Shown here: one piece after another, positions 1 through 8,743 of the stretch
Layout of the letters: each line of letters opens with the position of its first letter
Numbering within the stretch: the stretch's first letter is position 1
Assembly (NCBI RefSeq): GCF_001431725.1
Contig: NZ_CP013106.1
Span: 4,526,001-4,590,000 of the forward strand
Reading direction: 5' to 3'
Origin: Halomonas huangheensis
GTDB lineage: Bacteria > Pseudomonadota > Gammaproteobacteria > Pseudomonadales > Halomonadaceae
DNA length: 64,000 nucleotides
The notes under the pieces: model-generated
Seen by the model: the letters and a program-made list of their open reading frames with translations, nothing else
Told to the model about the DNA's origin: nothing
Database searches by the model: none
Made by a program: the position numbers and the translations under genes

Positions 1-411
1 TTGCGCAATCCCCACTCGCTCCATCAACTCGAACGCCCGCTCGATGTCCTGTTGCGGAAAACGCCGACGCCACGCCTGTAGAAAGGTCACATAGCCCAGC
101 CGCCCCGCCAGTACATTTTCCATTACCGAGAGGCGATCAATCAGATTGAAGCCCTGGAATACCATGCCTATGCGACGCCGCGCCTGGCGTAAAGCCTGAC
201 CGCGCAGATGCGACAACTCATCGCCATTGAGTTTGATCGACCCGGAGCTGGGTTCAATCAAGCGATTGATGCAGCGTAACAAGGTGCTCTTGCCGGCCCC
301 CGACGCCCCGACAATGGCCACCACCGTATTTCCTTCGACGGTAAGATCCAGGCCTTTGAGCACCGGCTCATTACGGCCATAACGTTTGACCAGTTGGGTA
401 ATTTCCAGCAT
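1..411 (-). CDS. phnC: Phosphonate/phosphite-type ABC transporter ATP-binding protein (partial)
   Basis: This is the cytoplasmic ATPase of a PhnC-type importer. It is cut by the window edge, so only the first 137 codons are visible. The start is the ATG at 411. Walker A is seen as [17 protein letters not shown] (about residues 34-50), and the Q-loop appears in [10 protein letters not shown] near residue 91. The NRL following Walker A and the insertion after the Q-loop resemble PhnC rather than a polar amino-acid ATPase. It lies directly downstream of the binding-protein gene on the same strand, separated by an intergenic hairpin, so the two form an operon that continues out of the window, presumably into the permease gene. 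Substrate (phosphonate, phosphite or other) cannot be decided from sequence. Confidence 0.85.
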   Translation of the reverse strand, partial: MLEITQLVKRYGRNEPVLKGLDLTVEGNTVVAIVGASGAGKSTLLRCINRLIEPSSGSIKLNGDELSHLRGQALRQARRRIGMVFQGFNLIDRLSVMENVLAGRLGYVTFLQAWRRRFPQQDIERAFELMERVGIAQ

Positions 412-425
412 TACAGCCCCCTGAA

Positions 426-451
426 GGCCCACCTCGATATTGAGGTGGGCC
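426..451 (-). terminator. Hairpin between binding-protein and ATPase genes
   Basis: A perfect 10-bp stem (GGCCCACCTC / GAGGTGGGCC) with a 6-nt loop lies between the binding-protein stop and the ATPase start. It has no following T-run. Hairpins in this position commonly protect the upstream message or partly terminate transcription, giving more binding protein than ATPase. That role is inferred. Confidence 0.6.
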
Positions 452-534
452 AAGCAATATCTCCACAAGTCCGATCGGCAGGGAATAACTCAGGGGAACG
501 CCTCACCCTGAGTCCCCTTGCCTGCCGCAGCCGC

Positions 535-1524
535 CTACTCTTCCAGGTTTTCGGGGGTATAGCTCACTCCATTGGCCGCCTGGATGGTACGAATCACGTT
601 CCACTGATCCTGATAGGTGATCGGAATGAACTTCTCGACACCATCAAACTCCTCACCAAGGGCGGTGCCGGCAAAGTCGAAGCTGAAGAAGGCTTCCTTG
701 ATACTGTCGACGAGCGCTGGATCAAGGTCATGAGCATAAGTATAGGAAGTGGTCGGGAACGGCTCCGACTCGAAGATCATGCGCACGCTGTCTTCGTCGT
801 ACAGATCACGTGCGGCCATGCGCTCGACCACTTCAGAGGCGACCGGCGCCGCATCATAGTCACCGGCGACAACGCCGAGCATCGACTGATCATGACTACC
901 GGAATACAGCACCTCATAGTCCTCGTCCGGTACTACTCCCTGCTCTGGAAACAGCGCTCGCGGCGCCTGATTACCGGAGTTGGATGTGGGAGAGGTGTGG
1001 GCTACTCGCTTGCCCTTCAGATCGGCTAGCGTCTGAATGTCCGAGTCAGCCTGAGTATAAACCTGGAGCGTGTAGCCGAAGCGCCCATCGTCAGAGCCCA
1101 TCAAGGCAAACGGCACCGCACCCGCCAGGTTGACGGCAAAGGGTGTGGGGCCGGTCGAGAAGCCGGCAATATGCAGACGGCCACTACGCATCGCCTCTAC
1201 CTGGGCGGAATTGGATTGGACCGCAAAGAAGCGCACGTCCTTGCCGGTCACTTCCTTGAGGTGGTCGATGAACGGCTGCCAGATATCGGCGTAGATCGCC
1301 GGATCTTCGACTGGGGTGTAAGCGAAGATCAAGGTATCGGGATTGACCAGTTCGGACTCGTCGCTGGGCGGGTCCGCTACAAGATCACCATCCTCGTCAC
1401 AGTACTGCGGATCCAGATCTCCGTGTGGACACTCCTGGGCCTGGGCGGTGGTTACCATAAAACCGAATGAAGCAATTAGCGTGGCGAGCAGGAGAGCTCT
1501 ACCCTGCAGGAATGAGTGTCGCAT
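535..1524 (-). CDS. phnD: PhnD-family phosphate/phosphite/phosphonate substrate-binding protein
   Basis: This is a 329-residue periplasmic binding protein of the PhnD family. It begins with a signal peptide with a hydrophobic core at about residues 10-24 and a likely cut after AQA (29). The mature protein starts with an unusual acidic segment holding two cysteines (C32, C42) and a DEDGD stretch (43-47). A disulfide and possibly a bound metal are plausible there. The family core follows (LIFAYTPVEDPAIY at about residue 65, then LKGKRVAHTSPTSNSG near 168). It is the first gene of the operon with the downstream ATPase. The family binds phosphonates, phosphite or related oxyanions, and the ligand here is not determinable. 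Confidence 0.88.
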   Translation of the reverse strand: MRHSFLQGRALLLATLIASFGFMVTTAQAQECPHGDLDPQYCDEDGDLVADPPSDESELVNPDTLIFAYTPVEDPAIYADIWQPFIDHLKEVTGKDVRFFAVQSNSAQVEAMRSGRLHIAGFSTGPTPFAVNLAGAVPFALMGSDDGRFGYTLQVYTQADSDIQTLADLKGKRVAHTSPTSNSGNQAPRALFPEQGVVPDEDYEVLYSGSHDQSMLGVVAGDYDAAPVASEVVERMAARDLYDEDSVRMIFESEPFPTTSYTYAHDLDPALVDSIKEAFFSFDFAGTALGEEFDGVEKFIPITYQDQWNVIRTIQAANGVSYTPENLEE

Positions 1525-1706
1525 GGCGTGCCTCGTTAGTGATGTATTGTGTTTGTTGTGTTGAACTCAAGTGACATGACCTCGAGTCACCCCGGGCCAT
1601 TGCGCTTGCTGAATCGAAAGTTCGAAGGCGAACACGTCTCGATGTTTGATAGGTCAATTGATGCGCGAATTCGAACGCCCCTGAACTCAATCTAGAATGT
1701 GACTAT
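1525..1706. promoter_or_regulatory. Divergent intergenic region phnD / histidine phosphatase
   Basis: A 182-bp gap between divergent genes must carry promoters for both. No Pho box or other known operator is convincing on inspection. Confidence 0.4.
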
Positions 1707-2315
1707 ATGAAGTCAAACACTTCCGCACCCGAGCTCCACCATCTACGCAACCAATACCTCGTGATGCGCCACGGTCATAGCCAAGCCAATGCCATGGGGC
1801 TAATCGTGTCATCGCCCGAACACGGTCTGCTCGGTTATGGACTCTCGGCCAAGGGTGAAGAGCAACTGAGCAGGCGTATCAGCGAATGGCACTTGAGCGC
1901 ACCCCAGCGGATCCTGCACTCGGATTTTCTACGTACCACAGAGACGGCACAGCGCATTGCCGATCACTTTGCCATCCCGTTGGAACCCGACGTCAGATTG
2001 CGCGAACGCTTCTTCGGAGACTGTGACCTGCAGCCGGATAATTGTTATCACGACGTCTGGGAGCAGGATGCTGAAGACCCCAGCCAGCAGCACAGAGACG
2101 TGGAGAGCGTGTGCCAGGTAGCGGAGCGACTCTGCGCCTTGATTGCCGAGCTGGAGCAACGCTATGACGACACCAGCCTATTGCTCGTCAGCCATGGAGA
2201 TCCATTGCAGATCCTGCTGACTGCTGCTGCCCGGCGCCCACTCAACGAACACCGCGAAATATCACCACTGATGCCGGCTGATGTACGACCATTGATCACC
2301 AGCCAGGGGCACTGA
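1707..2315 (+). CDS. Histidine phosphatase family protein (phosphoglycerate-mutase-like fold)
   Basis: This 202-residue cytoplasmic protein has the branch-1 histidine phosphatase hallmarks. The RHG motif is at residues 21-23 (LVMRHGHSQAN), with H22 the expected phospho-acceptor. An acidic residue sits in LRERFFGD (E100), and the second catalytic histidine is in VSHGDP (H163). Length fits single-domain members such as CobC- or SixA-like phosphatases. No neighbouring gene indicates a substrate, so cobalamin, sugar phosphate and protein substrates all remain possible. It stands alone between the ABC operon and the flagellar cluster. Confidence 0.85.
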   Translation: MKSNTSAPELHHLRNQYLVMRHGHSQANAMGLIVSSPEHGLLGYGLSAKGEEQLSRRISEWHLSAPQRILHSDFLRTTETAQRIADHFAIPLEPDVRLRERFFGDCDLQPDNCYHDVWEQDAEDPSQQHRDVESVCQVAERLCALIAELEQRYDDTSLLLVSHGDPLQILLTAAARRPLNEHREISPLMPADVRPLITSQGH

Positions 2316-2365
2316 ACCAGGACCACGAGATTGTGCATCACTCAAGGGTGAGCCATGAGCGCCGT

Positions 2366-2461
2366 GGCTCAACCGCCGTATGTGCCCACGTCGTTATGTG
2401 CCCATGTCGTTATGGGCCAATACCGCTATGGATCAATACCGCTATGGCTCAATATCGCTAT
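2366..2461. repeat. Tandem repeat, six 16-bp units
   Basis: Six consecutive 16-bp units start at 2366, 2382, 2398, 2414, 2430 and 2446. The last three read GGGCCAATACCGCTAT, GGATCAATACCGCTAT and GGCTCAATATCGCTAT, and the first (GGCTCAACCGCCGTAT) resembles the sixth. Degeneration increases away from the centre, as expected of an old array. Confidence 0.85.
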
Positions 2462-2642
2462 GTCCGTGGTGCCCGGCTTGACGATGCAGGCTGTGGACAA
2501 CCCAGTGAACAACCTTGGGAGGTAGCTGTGAACAAGCCGTTGATAGTCTGAGGAAAAGCGCTAAAGAGTAGGCATAGGCAGTTTGTTGTGCGGCTGGAGT
2601 GGCTGTGGACAGTATTTCTCGAGCCGAGCCTCATCGTGTAGC

Positions 2643-2718
2643 CCACAATCCAACATGCTGACCACAATCCTGCACGCTGACTACAATCCAGTGCGTTGCC
2701 CACAATCCCGACCAGCGG
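2643..2718. repeat. Tandem repeat, four 19-bp units
   Basis: Units start at 2643, 2662, 2681 and 2700. The first two read CCACAATCCAACATGCTGA and CCACAATCCTGCACGCTGA; the fourth keeps only CCACAATCC. It lies 30 bp from the 3' end of fliE. Confidence 0.8.
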
Positions 2719-2749
2719 CTCTGCCTGACGGTGGAGGCGCCAATGCTGG

Positions 2750-3091
2750 TCAGACCTGCATATTCATCACTTCGCGATAGGCACTCACCAGCCGGTCACG
2801 TACCTGCTGCCCCATCTGAAAGGAAAGGCTGGCCTTCTGCATATCCACCATGACGTCATTGAGTTCGACGCCTGGAGCCCCGGCTTGAAATGCCTGAGCC
2901 TTGGTATCCGCGGCACTCTTCAACTCATTGATACGCTGTATCGATGATTCAAGCGCATCGGCAAAATTCGCGTCTCCATCAACCTTCGTCGCCGCCCTGT
3001 CGAATGGCCTGTTCAAGGAAGTCGCAGCACCGGACTGCTGAGCCAGAGAAGTCATCTGCGCGAGCGCTGACTGCATAGCGGGAGTAGCCAT
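2750..3091 (-). CDS. fliE: Flagellar hook-basal body complex protein FliE
   Basis: A 113-residue FliE, the MS-ring/rod junction protein. The start at 3091 is chosen because AAGGA lies just upstream and the product then begins MATPAMQSALAQM, close to the usual family length (about 104). The 21 extra residues possible upstream look unlike FliE. The conserved C-terminal block is present (DVMVDMQKASLSFQMGQQVRDRLVSAYREVMNMQV in pieces, residues about 79-113). It is transcribed alone and divergently from the fliF operon, across an intergenic region with a candidate FlhDC site. Confidence 0.96.
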   Translation of the reverse strand: MATPAMQSALAQMTSLAQQSGAATSLNRPFDRAATKVDGDANFADALESSIQRINELKSAADTKAQAFQAGAPGVELNDVMVDMQKASLSFQMGQQVRDRLVSAYREVMNMQV

Positions 3092-3152
3092 TGGGAGTCC
3101 TTGAGGATGATGAAGAAGTGCCGCCAAGCCTAGCAAGGCCCAGCATCTCTCC

Positions 3153-3194
3153 ATCGGCGTAATTGACTGCCAAAAGAAGGGCTATTCAGACGTT
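3153..3194. promoter_or_regulatory. Candidate FlhD4C2 box between fliE and fliF
   Basis: Compared with the enteric consensus as I recall it (two inverted half-boxes separated by 10-12 bp), the left half (3153-3168) matches about 9 of 13 informative bases. The right half (3180-3194, GGCTATTC then ACGTT) matches about 10 of 13, and the spacer is 11 bp. Its place between divergent class-2 genes supports it. Confidence 0.4.
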
Positions 3195-3343
3195 TACCCT
3201 GACGGTGGCCAAGCATAATGGCAGTCATCACGGAACCGCTCACTGCGCACCACCCCAAGTTACGGATCTAGCTACGGACTGCCGTTCATGCCACTGCACG
3301 ATTGCGAACAAGGCCACCGGGCCATAGCCATCAGGAGCCGCTC

Positions 3344-5068
3344 ATGAGTGCAGCGGTTACCGATGATGGGAAATCCACTGGTTCCAACCCAATGGCAGAG
3401 CTGGTCGCCCGCTTGCGTGGCAAGCCTGCCATTGCACTGGTGATCACTGCGGCAGCCTGTGTTGCCGTTATCGTTGCGCTTTTACTGTGGGCTTCTCGGC
3501 CACAGTACCGAGTGCTGTTCAGCAACTTGAGTGAAGCCGATGGCGGCGCCATCATCACCGAACTGGATAGCCGTGGTGTGCCTTACCAGTTCGCTTCAGG
3601 GGGCAATACCCTGCTGGTACCCAGCGACCAGGTTCCGGTCCTGCGCCTGCAACTCGCCGAACAAGGCCTTCCCCATGCCGGCAACGTAGGCCTGGAACTG
3701 ATGGATAGCCAGGCCTTCGGTATCAGTCAGTTCGCCGAACAGATCAATTACCAGCGCGGGCTCGAGGGTGAGCTTGCACGCTCCATTACATCACTGGGAC
3801 CCGTCGCCAATTCCCGGGTCCACCTCGCACTGGCCCGAGATTCGGTCTTTGTGCGCAAGCGTGATCCGGCCAAGGCCTCCGTCGTACTGTCACTCGAGCC
3901 CGGCCGCCAGCTCAGCGATGGCCAGATCGCCTCCATTGTCCACCTGGTATCATCGAGTGTCCCCGACCTCTCCAACGAAGATGTCACTGTCGTCGACCAA
4001 TCCGGTCGACTGCTGTCTTCCCCCACCACCGAGAACATGGGTCTCGACGGCACCCAGCTCGATTATGTCAGCCAGGTGGAACACAGCTACCAGCGCCGCA
4101 TTGAGGCCATCCTTGCGCCGCTGCTGGGTCCCAGCAACGTAAAGGCTCAGGTAACGGCACAGGTCGACTTCAACCGGCGTGAAGAAACCTCTGAGCGCTA
4201 CGGCCCCAACCAGCCGCCCAATGAAGCCGCCGTGCGCAGTCGCCAGAGCAGCCTCGACTACAACGGTCAGGGTGACTTTGCCAGTGGCATTCCCGGGGCA
4301 CTGAGCAATACCCCGCCCGGTACTGCGCCGTCACCGATCGAGAACCCAGAGGCTCCGGCTGACAACGAGGCTGACCCTGAAGCTGCGAATGACGACTTAG
4401 CCAACAGCCGTATGCGGCGTGACGACGTCATCAACTACGAAGTCGATCATCAGGTCTCGCACGTGCAGTACCAGCGAGGCCAGGTCGAGCGCTTGTCCGC
4501 TGCGGTAGTGGTCAACTACCAACCGGGCCTCGCGGATGATGGAAGCGAGAACCTGCAACCGCTGGACGAAGAAAAGCTGGCTCAGATCGAGCGTCTGGTA
4601 CGCCAGGCGATGGGCTTTTCGGAAACCCGTGGAGATGCTCTGACGGTGGTCAACAGCCCCTTCAGCCGCCCCGACGGTCTAGCTGATATGCCCTGGTGGC
4701 GTGATCCGAGTATCCAGCACATGGCATTCAGCACTGGTCGCTATCTGCTGGCCGGTATCGCCATCCTGCTGCTGTACCTGTTGATCCTGCGGCCGCTGAT
4801 CCGCCGCTATACCGAAAGCCCGGCGATACAGAGCGCACCGGCTGGCTTCCGCGCCACTGTTGGCGAGGAGCGGGAAGCCGACAGCGACACCTCACCGAGT
4901 GATGGAGTCGCGGAAGATGAAGAGGCCCCTACCTACGCACGCGGGACGAAGCGCCAGCGCAAGGCCACGGCCTATGAGCAGAACCTCAACGATCTGCGCG
5001 AAATGGCTCAGGAAGATCCGCGTATGGTTGCCATGATTGTTCGCGGCTGGATGAATGAAAATGACTAG
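3344..5068 (+). CDS. fliF: Flagellar MS-ring protein FliF
   Basis: A 574-residue inner-membrane protein forming the MS ring that anchors the rod, C ring and export gate. The start at 3344 follows CAGGAG; an in-frame start 42 bp upstream lacks support. TM1 is at about residues 28-46 (IALVITAAACVAVIVALLLWA), followed by the YscJ-like domain (RPQYRVLFSNLSEADGGAI). The periplasmic middle includes an acidic low-complexity stretch near 325-360. TM2 (YLLAGIAILLLYLLILRPLI) is near 468-487, and the C-terminal tail that binds FliG ends the protein. It is first in fliFGHIJK and its last 14 bp overlap fliG. Confidence 0.97.
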   Translation: MSAAVTDDGKSTGSNPMAELVARLRGKPAIALVITAAACVAVIVALLLWASRPQYRVLFSNLSEADGGAIITELDSRGVPYQFASGGNTLLVPSDQVPVLRLQLAEQGLPHAGNVGLELMDSQAFGISQFAEQINYQRGLEGELARSITSLGPVANSRVHLALARDSVFVRKRDPAKASVVLSLEPGRQLSDGQIASIVHLVSSSVPDLSNEDVTVVDQSGRLLSSPTTENMGLDGTQLDYVSQVEHSYQRRIEAILAPLLGPSNVKAQVTAQVDFNRREETSERYGPNQPPNEAAVRSRQSSLDYNGQGDFASGIPGALSNTPPGTAPSPIENPEAPADNEADPEAANDDLANSRMRRDDVINYEVDHQVSHVQYQRGQVERLSAAVVVNYQPGLADDGSENLQPLDEEKLAQIERLVRQAMGFSETRGDALTVVNSPFSRPDGLADMPWWRDPSIQHMAFSTGRYLLAGIAILLLYLLILRPLIRRYTESPAIQSAPAGFRATVGEEREADSDTSPSDGVAEDEEAPTYARGTKRQRKATAYEQNLNDLREMAQEDPRMVAMIVRGWMNEND

Positions 5069-6065
5069 TTCCGAAACCAACAGCGGTGTCCGTCGCAGCG
5101 CCGTGCTGCTTCTCGCCCTCGATGAAGACAGTGCCGCAGAAGTCTTCAAGTTTCTCAATGCCAAGGAAATCCAGTTGCTCTCTCGCGAGATGGCACAACT
5201 CGGTCAGATCTCCCATGACGAAATGCGTAGTGTGCTGCAGGACTTCCATCACGAGACTGAGCAGTACGTTGGCCTCAACATGAATTCCAGCGAGCATATT
5301 CGTTCGGTACTGACCAAGGCTCTCGGTAGCGAGCGCGCCTCCAGCGTGATCGAGGACGTTCTCGAATCGGCAGGTACCAGCAGCGGCATTGATGCGTTCA
5401 ACCTGATGGAACCGTCGATGGTCGCCGAGCTGATTCGCGACGAGCACCCACAGATCATCGCTACGGTACTGGTCCACCTCGAGCGCCATCAGGCAGCCGA
5501 TGTTCTCGAACAATTCGAGGACAAGTTGCGCAATGATGTGGTGTTACGTATTGCCACGTTCAGTGGCGTGCAGCCAGCGGCGTTGCAGGAGCTTACGGAA
5601 GTCCTCACCAGTATGCTCGATGGTCAGAATCTCAAGCGCAGCAAGATGGGTGGCATACGCACGGCTGCAGAGATTCTCAACCTGATGAATACCAGTCAGG
5701 AAGAATCCGCCATCGACACCGTGCGCGCTCACAGCGAGGACCTCGCCCAACGCATCATCGACGAGATGTTCCTGTTCGAGAATCTCGCCGACCTCGACGA
5801 CCGCAGTATTCAACTGCTGCTCAAGGAAATCGACACCAACAGCCTGGTGGTCGCGCTCAAGGGAGCCCCGGAGAATCTCAAGGCACGCTTCCTGCTCAAT
5901 ATGTCGCAGCGTGCTGCGGACCTGCTGATGGAGGACATGGACACTCGTGGTCCGATGCGTATCTCCCAGGTCGAAGCCGAACAGAAGGCCATCCTGCAGA
6001 TCGTGAGGCGGATGGCCGACAATGGTGAAATCGTGCTCAGTGGAGTCGAGGAAGCCTATGTGTAA
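5055..6065 (+). CDS. fliG: Flagellar motor switch protein FliG
   Basis: A 336-residue C-ring protein that links FliF to FliM/FliN and meets the MotA stator to make torque. The N-terminal domain (RRSAVLLLALDEDSAAEVFKFL) comes first, then the middle domain with the EHPQIIATVL motif (about residues 133-142). The C-terminal torque domain carries charged residues (MFLFENLADLDDRSIQLLLKEID, about 236-258). It overlaps the fliF end by 14 bp. A second in-frame ATG two codons later (5061) is an alternative start. Length matches E. coli FliG (331). Confidence 0.97.
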   Translation: MKMTSSETNSGVRRSAVLLLALDEDSAAEVFKFLNAKEIQLLSREMAQLGQISHDEMRSVLQDFHHETEQYVGLNMNSSEHIRSVLTKALGSERASSVIEDVLESAGTSSGIDAFNLMEPSMVAELIRDEHPQIIATVLVHLERHQAADVLEQFEDKLRNDVVLRIATFSGVQPAALQELTEVLTSMLDGQNLKRSKMGGIRTAAEILNLMNTSQEESAIDTVRAHSEDLAQRIIDEMFLFENLADLDDRSIQLLLKEIDTNSLVVALKGAPENLKARFLLNMSQRAADLLMEDMDTRGPMRISQVEAEQKAILQIVRRMADNGEIVLSGVEEAYV

Positions 6066-6073
6066 CTCCTCGC

Positions 6074-6133
6074 CATTTCATTGCGCACCGTTTCATTACG
6101 TACCGTGCCATCACCTGCTGTGCAATACCGTGC
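6074..6133. repeat. Degenerate 15-bp tandem repeat in the fliG-fliH gap
   Basis: Units such as CATTTCATTGCGCAC (6074) and CGTTTCATTACGTAC (6089) are followed by two more diverged copies before the fliH ribosome binding site. This array lengthens an otherwise tightly packed operon junction. Confidence 0.5.
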
Positions 6134-6158
6134 ATGGTGCGCCCGGGAGGGTGACGTC

Positions 6159-6893
6159 ATGAGCCATCAGTCCTGGGTCCCGGACAGCGCCACCTGGCGC
6201 CGCTGGCGCATGGACAAGTTGCCGAATGACGACATCACCACTCCATCACAGAGTGAAGGCTCCGAGGAATCGACCGAGCCCACTGCTGAAGAGCGCTCAC
6301 AGCGGCTCGAGAACGAGCGTCAACAGGCGCTCGAAGCCGGGCACCAGCAAGGCTTCGAACGTGGTCATGGCGAAGGACTGGCTGCCGGATTCGAACAGGG
6401 TCTCGCCGAAGGTCGTGCTCGCGCCGAATCCGAGATAACGGAGGCCATTGAACGGCAGACTGCGCAGGCTCTGGAGCCCATTCGCCAGTTGGTCGAACAG
6501 TTCCAGACAGCTCTGAGCCAGTTGGATGATGCAGTGGTAGAGGAGCTCGCCAACCTTGCCCTCGCCACAGGTCGACAGCTGGCCGGCGAAGCCCTCAAGA
6601 CACGGCCACGCCAGGTCGTCGAACTGGTCAACGAGCTGTTGCACACTGACCCACCTCTGGTCGGCCGCCAGCGGCTTTGGCTGCATCCGCTGGATCTCAA
6701 ACTTGTCCAGACCCACCTCGGTGAATCACTGGCCACGGCAGGCTGGAGCCTACGTGTCGATGATCGACAACAACGGGGCGGCTGCCGGATAGTTGGCGAA
6801 CATGGCGAGTTGGATGCCACCTGGCAGCGACGCTGGGAAGCTGCCCGCGGACAGGTACGCCGGCGCAATGCAGCCTCGGATGATGATGCATGA
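6159..6893 (+). CDS. fliH: Flagellar export ATPase regulator FliH
   Basis: A 244-residue FliH, the cytoplasmic negative regulator and stator-like partner of the FliI ATPase. I place the start at 6159, behind GGGAGGG. The longer frame from 6081 runs through the repeat region and is not FliH-like. The glycine-rich AxxxG-type heptad segment typical of FliH is visible ([20 protein letters not shown], about residues 64-83). A long helix and the C-terminal FliI-binding domain follow ([15 protein letters not shown]). It overlaps fliI by 4 bp (ATGA). Confidence 0.94.
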   Translation: MSHQSWVPDSATWRRWRMDKLPNDDITTPSQSEGSEESTEPTAEERSQRLENERQQALEAGHQQGFERGHGEGLAAGFEQGLAEGRARAESEITEAIERQTAQALEPIRQLVEQFQTALSQLDDAVVEELANLALATGRQLAGEALKTRPRQVVELVNELLHTDPPLVGRQRLWLHPLDLKLVQTHLGESLATAGWSLRVDDRQQRGGCRIVGEHGELDATWQRRWEAARGQVRRRNAASDDDA

Positions 6894-8272
6894 GTGCCGT
6901 CACCGAACACCAACAACGCTGGCAGCAGGCGCTGAAATCGGTCACCTCACGCATCGAAGCGCTGCCAACCGTTCGCTCCAGCGGTCGCGTGGTACGTGCC
7001 ACCGGCATGGTGATCGAAGCCGTTGGCCTGCGCGTGGCACTGGGTGACAACTGCCGCATCGAACTCTCGACCCCACAACAGGGTGCACAAACCTACGCCG
7101 ATGCCGAAGTCGTGGGCTTTTCCGGCGACCGTCTGTTCCTGATGCCATTGGCCGAGATTCATGGCCTGATGCCGGGAGCCCGGGTACTGCCGATCAGCAA
7201 TGGCGAACCGGGCAGTGCTCGGCGTTTTCCTCTCGGTGAACAGCTGCTGGGCCGAGTCGTCGATGGCACCGGCGTGCCGCTGGATGGCCTTGGTGATCTC
7301 GACGACGCTCCGCGCGCTCCTCTCGCGACACCACCACTCAATCCGCTGTCTCGTGCACCCATCGATGCACAGATCGATGTTGGTATTCGCGCCATCAACG
7401 CCCTTCTCAGCGTCGGTCGCGGTCAGCGCATGGGGCTGTTTGCCGGTTCTGGTGTGGGTAAATCGGTACTGCTGGGCATGATGGCCCGCTATACCCGGGC
7501 AGATGTCATCGTCGTCGGCTTGATCGGTGAGCGTGGGCGCGAGGTCCAGGACTTCATCAACAATATTCTTGGCCCCGAGGGACGCCGCCGCTCAGTGGTG
7601 GTGGCCGCCCCCGCCGATACGTCGCCCCTGCAACGCCTGCAGGGCGCGGCCTATGCCACACGTCTGGCCGAAGGCTTCCGCGATGAAGGCCGCAATGTGC
7701 TGCTGATCATGGATTCACTGACCCGTTACGCCATGGCACAGCGTGAGATCGCGCTAGCCATCGGTGAACCGCCGGCGACCAAGGGTTATCCACCTTCCGT
7801 GTTTGCCAAACTACCGGGGCTGGTCGAGCGCGCCGGGAATGCCGAGGTCGGCGGCGGTTCGATCACTGCCTTCTACACGGTCCTCACCGAAGGCGATGAT
7901 CAACAGGACCCGATTGCCGACTCCGCACGCGCCATCCTCGATGGTCATGTGGTGCTGTCACGCACACTGGCCGAAGCCGGCCACTACCCAGCCATCGATA
8001 TCGAAGCCTCGATCAGCCGCGTGATGAACCATGTCGCCGATGACCGCCAGATCCGTCAGGCGCAGCGGTTCAAGAGCATGCTGTCACGCTACCAGCGTAA
8101 TCGTGACCTGATAAGCGTCGGTGCCTACCAGCCCGGCCACGACCCATCGCTTGATGAAGCCGTGCGTCGCTACCCGGAACTCGAACACTTTCTGCAGCAA
8201 CGTACTGATGAGTGCGCCAACATCGAGCACTCGCGCCAGGTCCTTGATCAGATCCTCGGAGGTAACGCATGA
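6890..8272 (+). CDS. fliI: Flagellum-specific ATP synthase FliI
   Basis: A 460-residue export ATPase related to F1-beta. Walker A is [15 protein letters not shown] (about residues 178-192), and Walker B lies in [22 protein letters not shown] (about 268). It forms a hexamer at the export gate with FliH and FliJ and unloads chaperone-substrate complexes. It overlaps fliH (upstream) and fliJ (downstream) by 4 bp each, indicating translational coupling of the ATPase complex. Length and motifs are canonical. Confidence 0.98.
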   Translation: MSAVTEHQQRWQQALKSVTSRIEALPTVRSSGRVVRATGMVIEAVGLRVALGDNCRIELSTPQQGAQTYADAEVVGFSGDRLFLMPLAEIHGLMPGARVLPISNGEPGSARRFPLGEQLLGRVVDGTGVPLDGLGDLDDAPRAPLATPPLNPLSRAPIDAQIDVGIRAINALLSVGRGQRMGLFAGSGVGKSVLLGMMARYTRADVIVVGLIGERGREVQDFINNILGPEGRRRSVVVAAPADTSPLQRLQGAAYATRLAEGFRDEGRNVLLIMDSLTRYAMAQREIALAIGEPPATKGYPPSVFAKLPGLVERAGNAEVGGGSITAFYTVLTEGDDQQDPIADSARAILDGHVVLSRTLAEAGHYPAIDIEASISRVMNHVADDRQIRQAQRFKSMLSRYQRNRDLISVGAYQPGHDPSLDEAVRRYPELEHFLQQRTDECANIEHSRQVLDQILGGNA

Positions 8273-8727
8273 CCGCTTCCTCGCCCCTCGATACTCTGCT
8301 CGATCTCGCCCGAACATCACGCGACCAGGCGGGACAGCGTCTGGCCGGGAGTCTCGATACCGAGCAGCAGGTCAGTCGCCAACTTGAGTCTCTGGAAAAC
8401 TATCGCCATGAGTACGCCGCCCGTCTGAGCGATGCCATGCGCCAGGGCGTTGACCCCGCCACGCTGCACAATACCCAGCGCTTCCTGGCCTCACTGGACA
8501 ATGCGCTGACCAACGCACGCCAGACGCTTGCAGAGCAGCACCAGAAAGTGCAACAGGCACAGCACGATTGGCAACAGGAACAGCAACGCGTCCGCGCCTA
8601 CGACACTCTTACCGAACGCCGGGCCACCGCAGCGTCACGCCGGGCCGTTCGTCAGGAGCAACGCACTTCCGATGAGCTGGTCAATAGCCGCCTACTTCGC
8701 CAGAACACACAGTCTGACGTCCACTGA
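8269..8727 (+). CDS. fliJ: Flagellar export protein FliJ
   Basis: A 152-residue, highly charged, glutamine-rich coiled-coil protein predicted across almost its whole length. It has the size (E. coli 147) and position (directly after fliI, ATGA overlap) of FliJ, the central stalk of the export ATPase and chaperone escort. Sequence conservation in FliJ is low, so the call rests on length, coiled-coil character and gene order. Confidence 0.93.
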   Translation: MTASSPLDTLLDLARTSRDQAGQRLAGSLDTEQQVSRQLESLENYRHEYAARLSDAMRQGVDPATLHNTQRFLASLDNALTNARQTLAEQHQKVQQAQHDWQQEQQRVRAYDTLTERRATAASRRAVRQEQRTSDELVNSRLLRQNTQSDVH

Positions 8728-8743
8728 TTTCGCAGGAGCCAGC

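Larger units (their letters stand above)
2316..2749. other. 434-bp gene-free region with two tandem-repeat arrays
   Basis: No open frame here shows family features or a good ribosome binding site. The region holds two degenerate tandem arrays (16-bp units at 2366-2461 and 19-bp units at 2643-2718, listed separately). It ends at the convergently oriented stop codon of fliE. Confidence 0.7.

Noticed and set aside
394..1029. 211-codon open frame on the + strand
   Set aside because: It lies antisense to the phnD gene, has no family features or ribosome binding site, and is a GC-rich shadow frame.
2458..2703. Small open frames in the gene-free region after the histidine phosphatase
   Set aside because: They run through tandem repeats, lack ribosome binding sites and show no family features.
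8528..8743. Long N-terminal extension of fliK
   Set aside because: It overlaps fliJ in another frame, and the ATG at 8744 has a good ribosome binding site and a FliK-like N-terminus.
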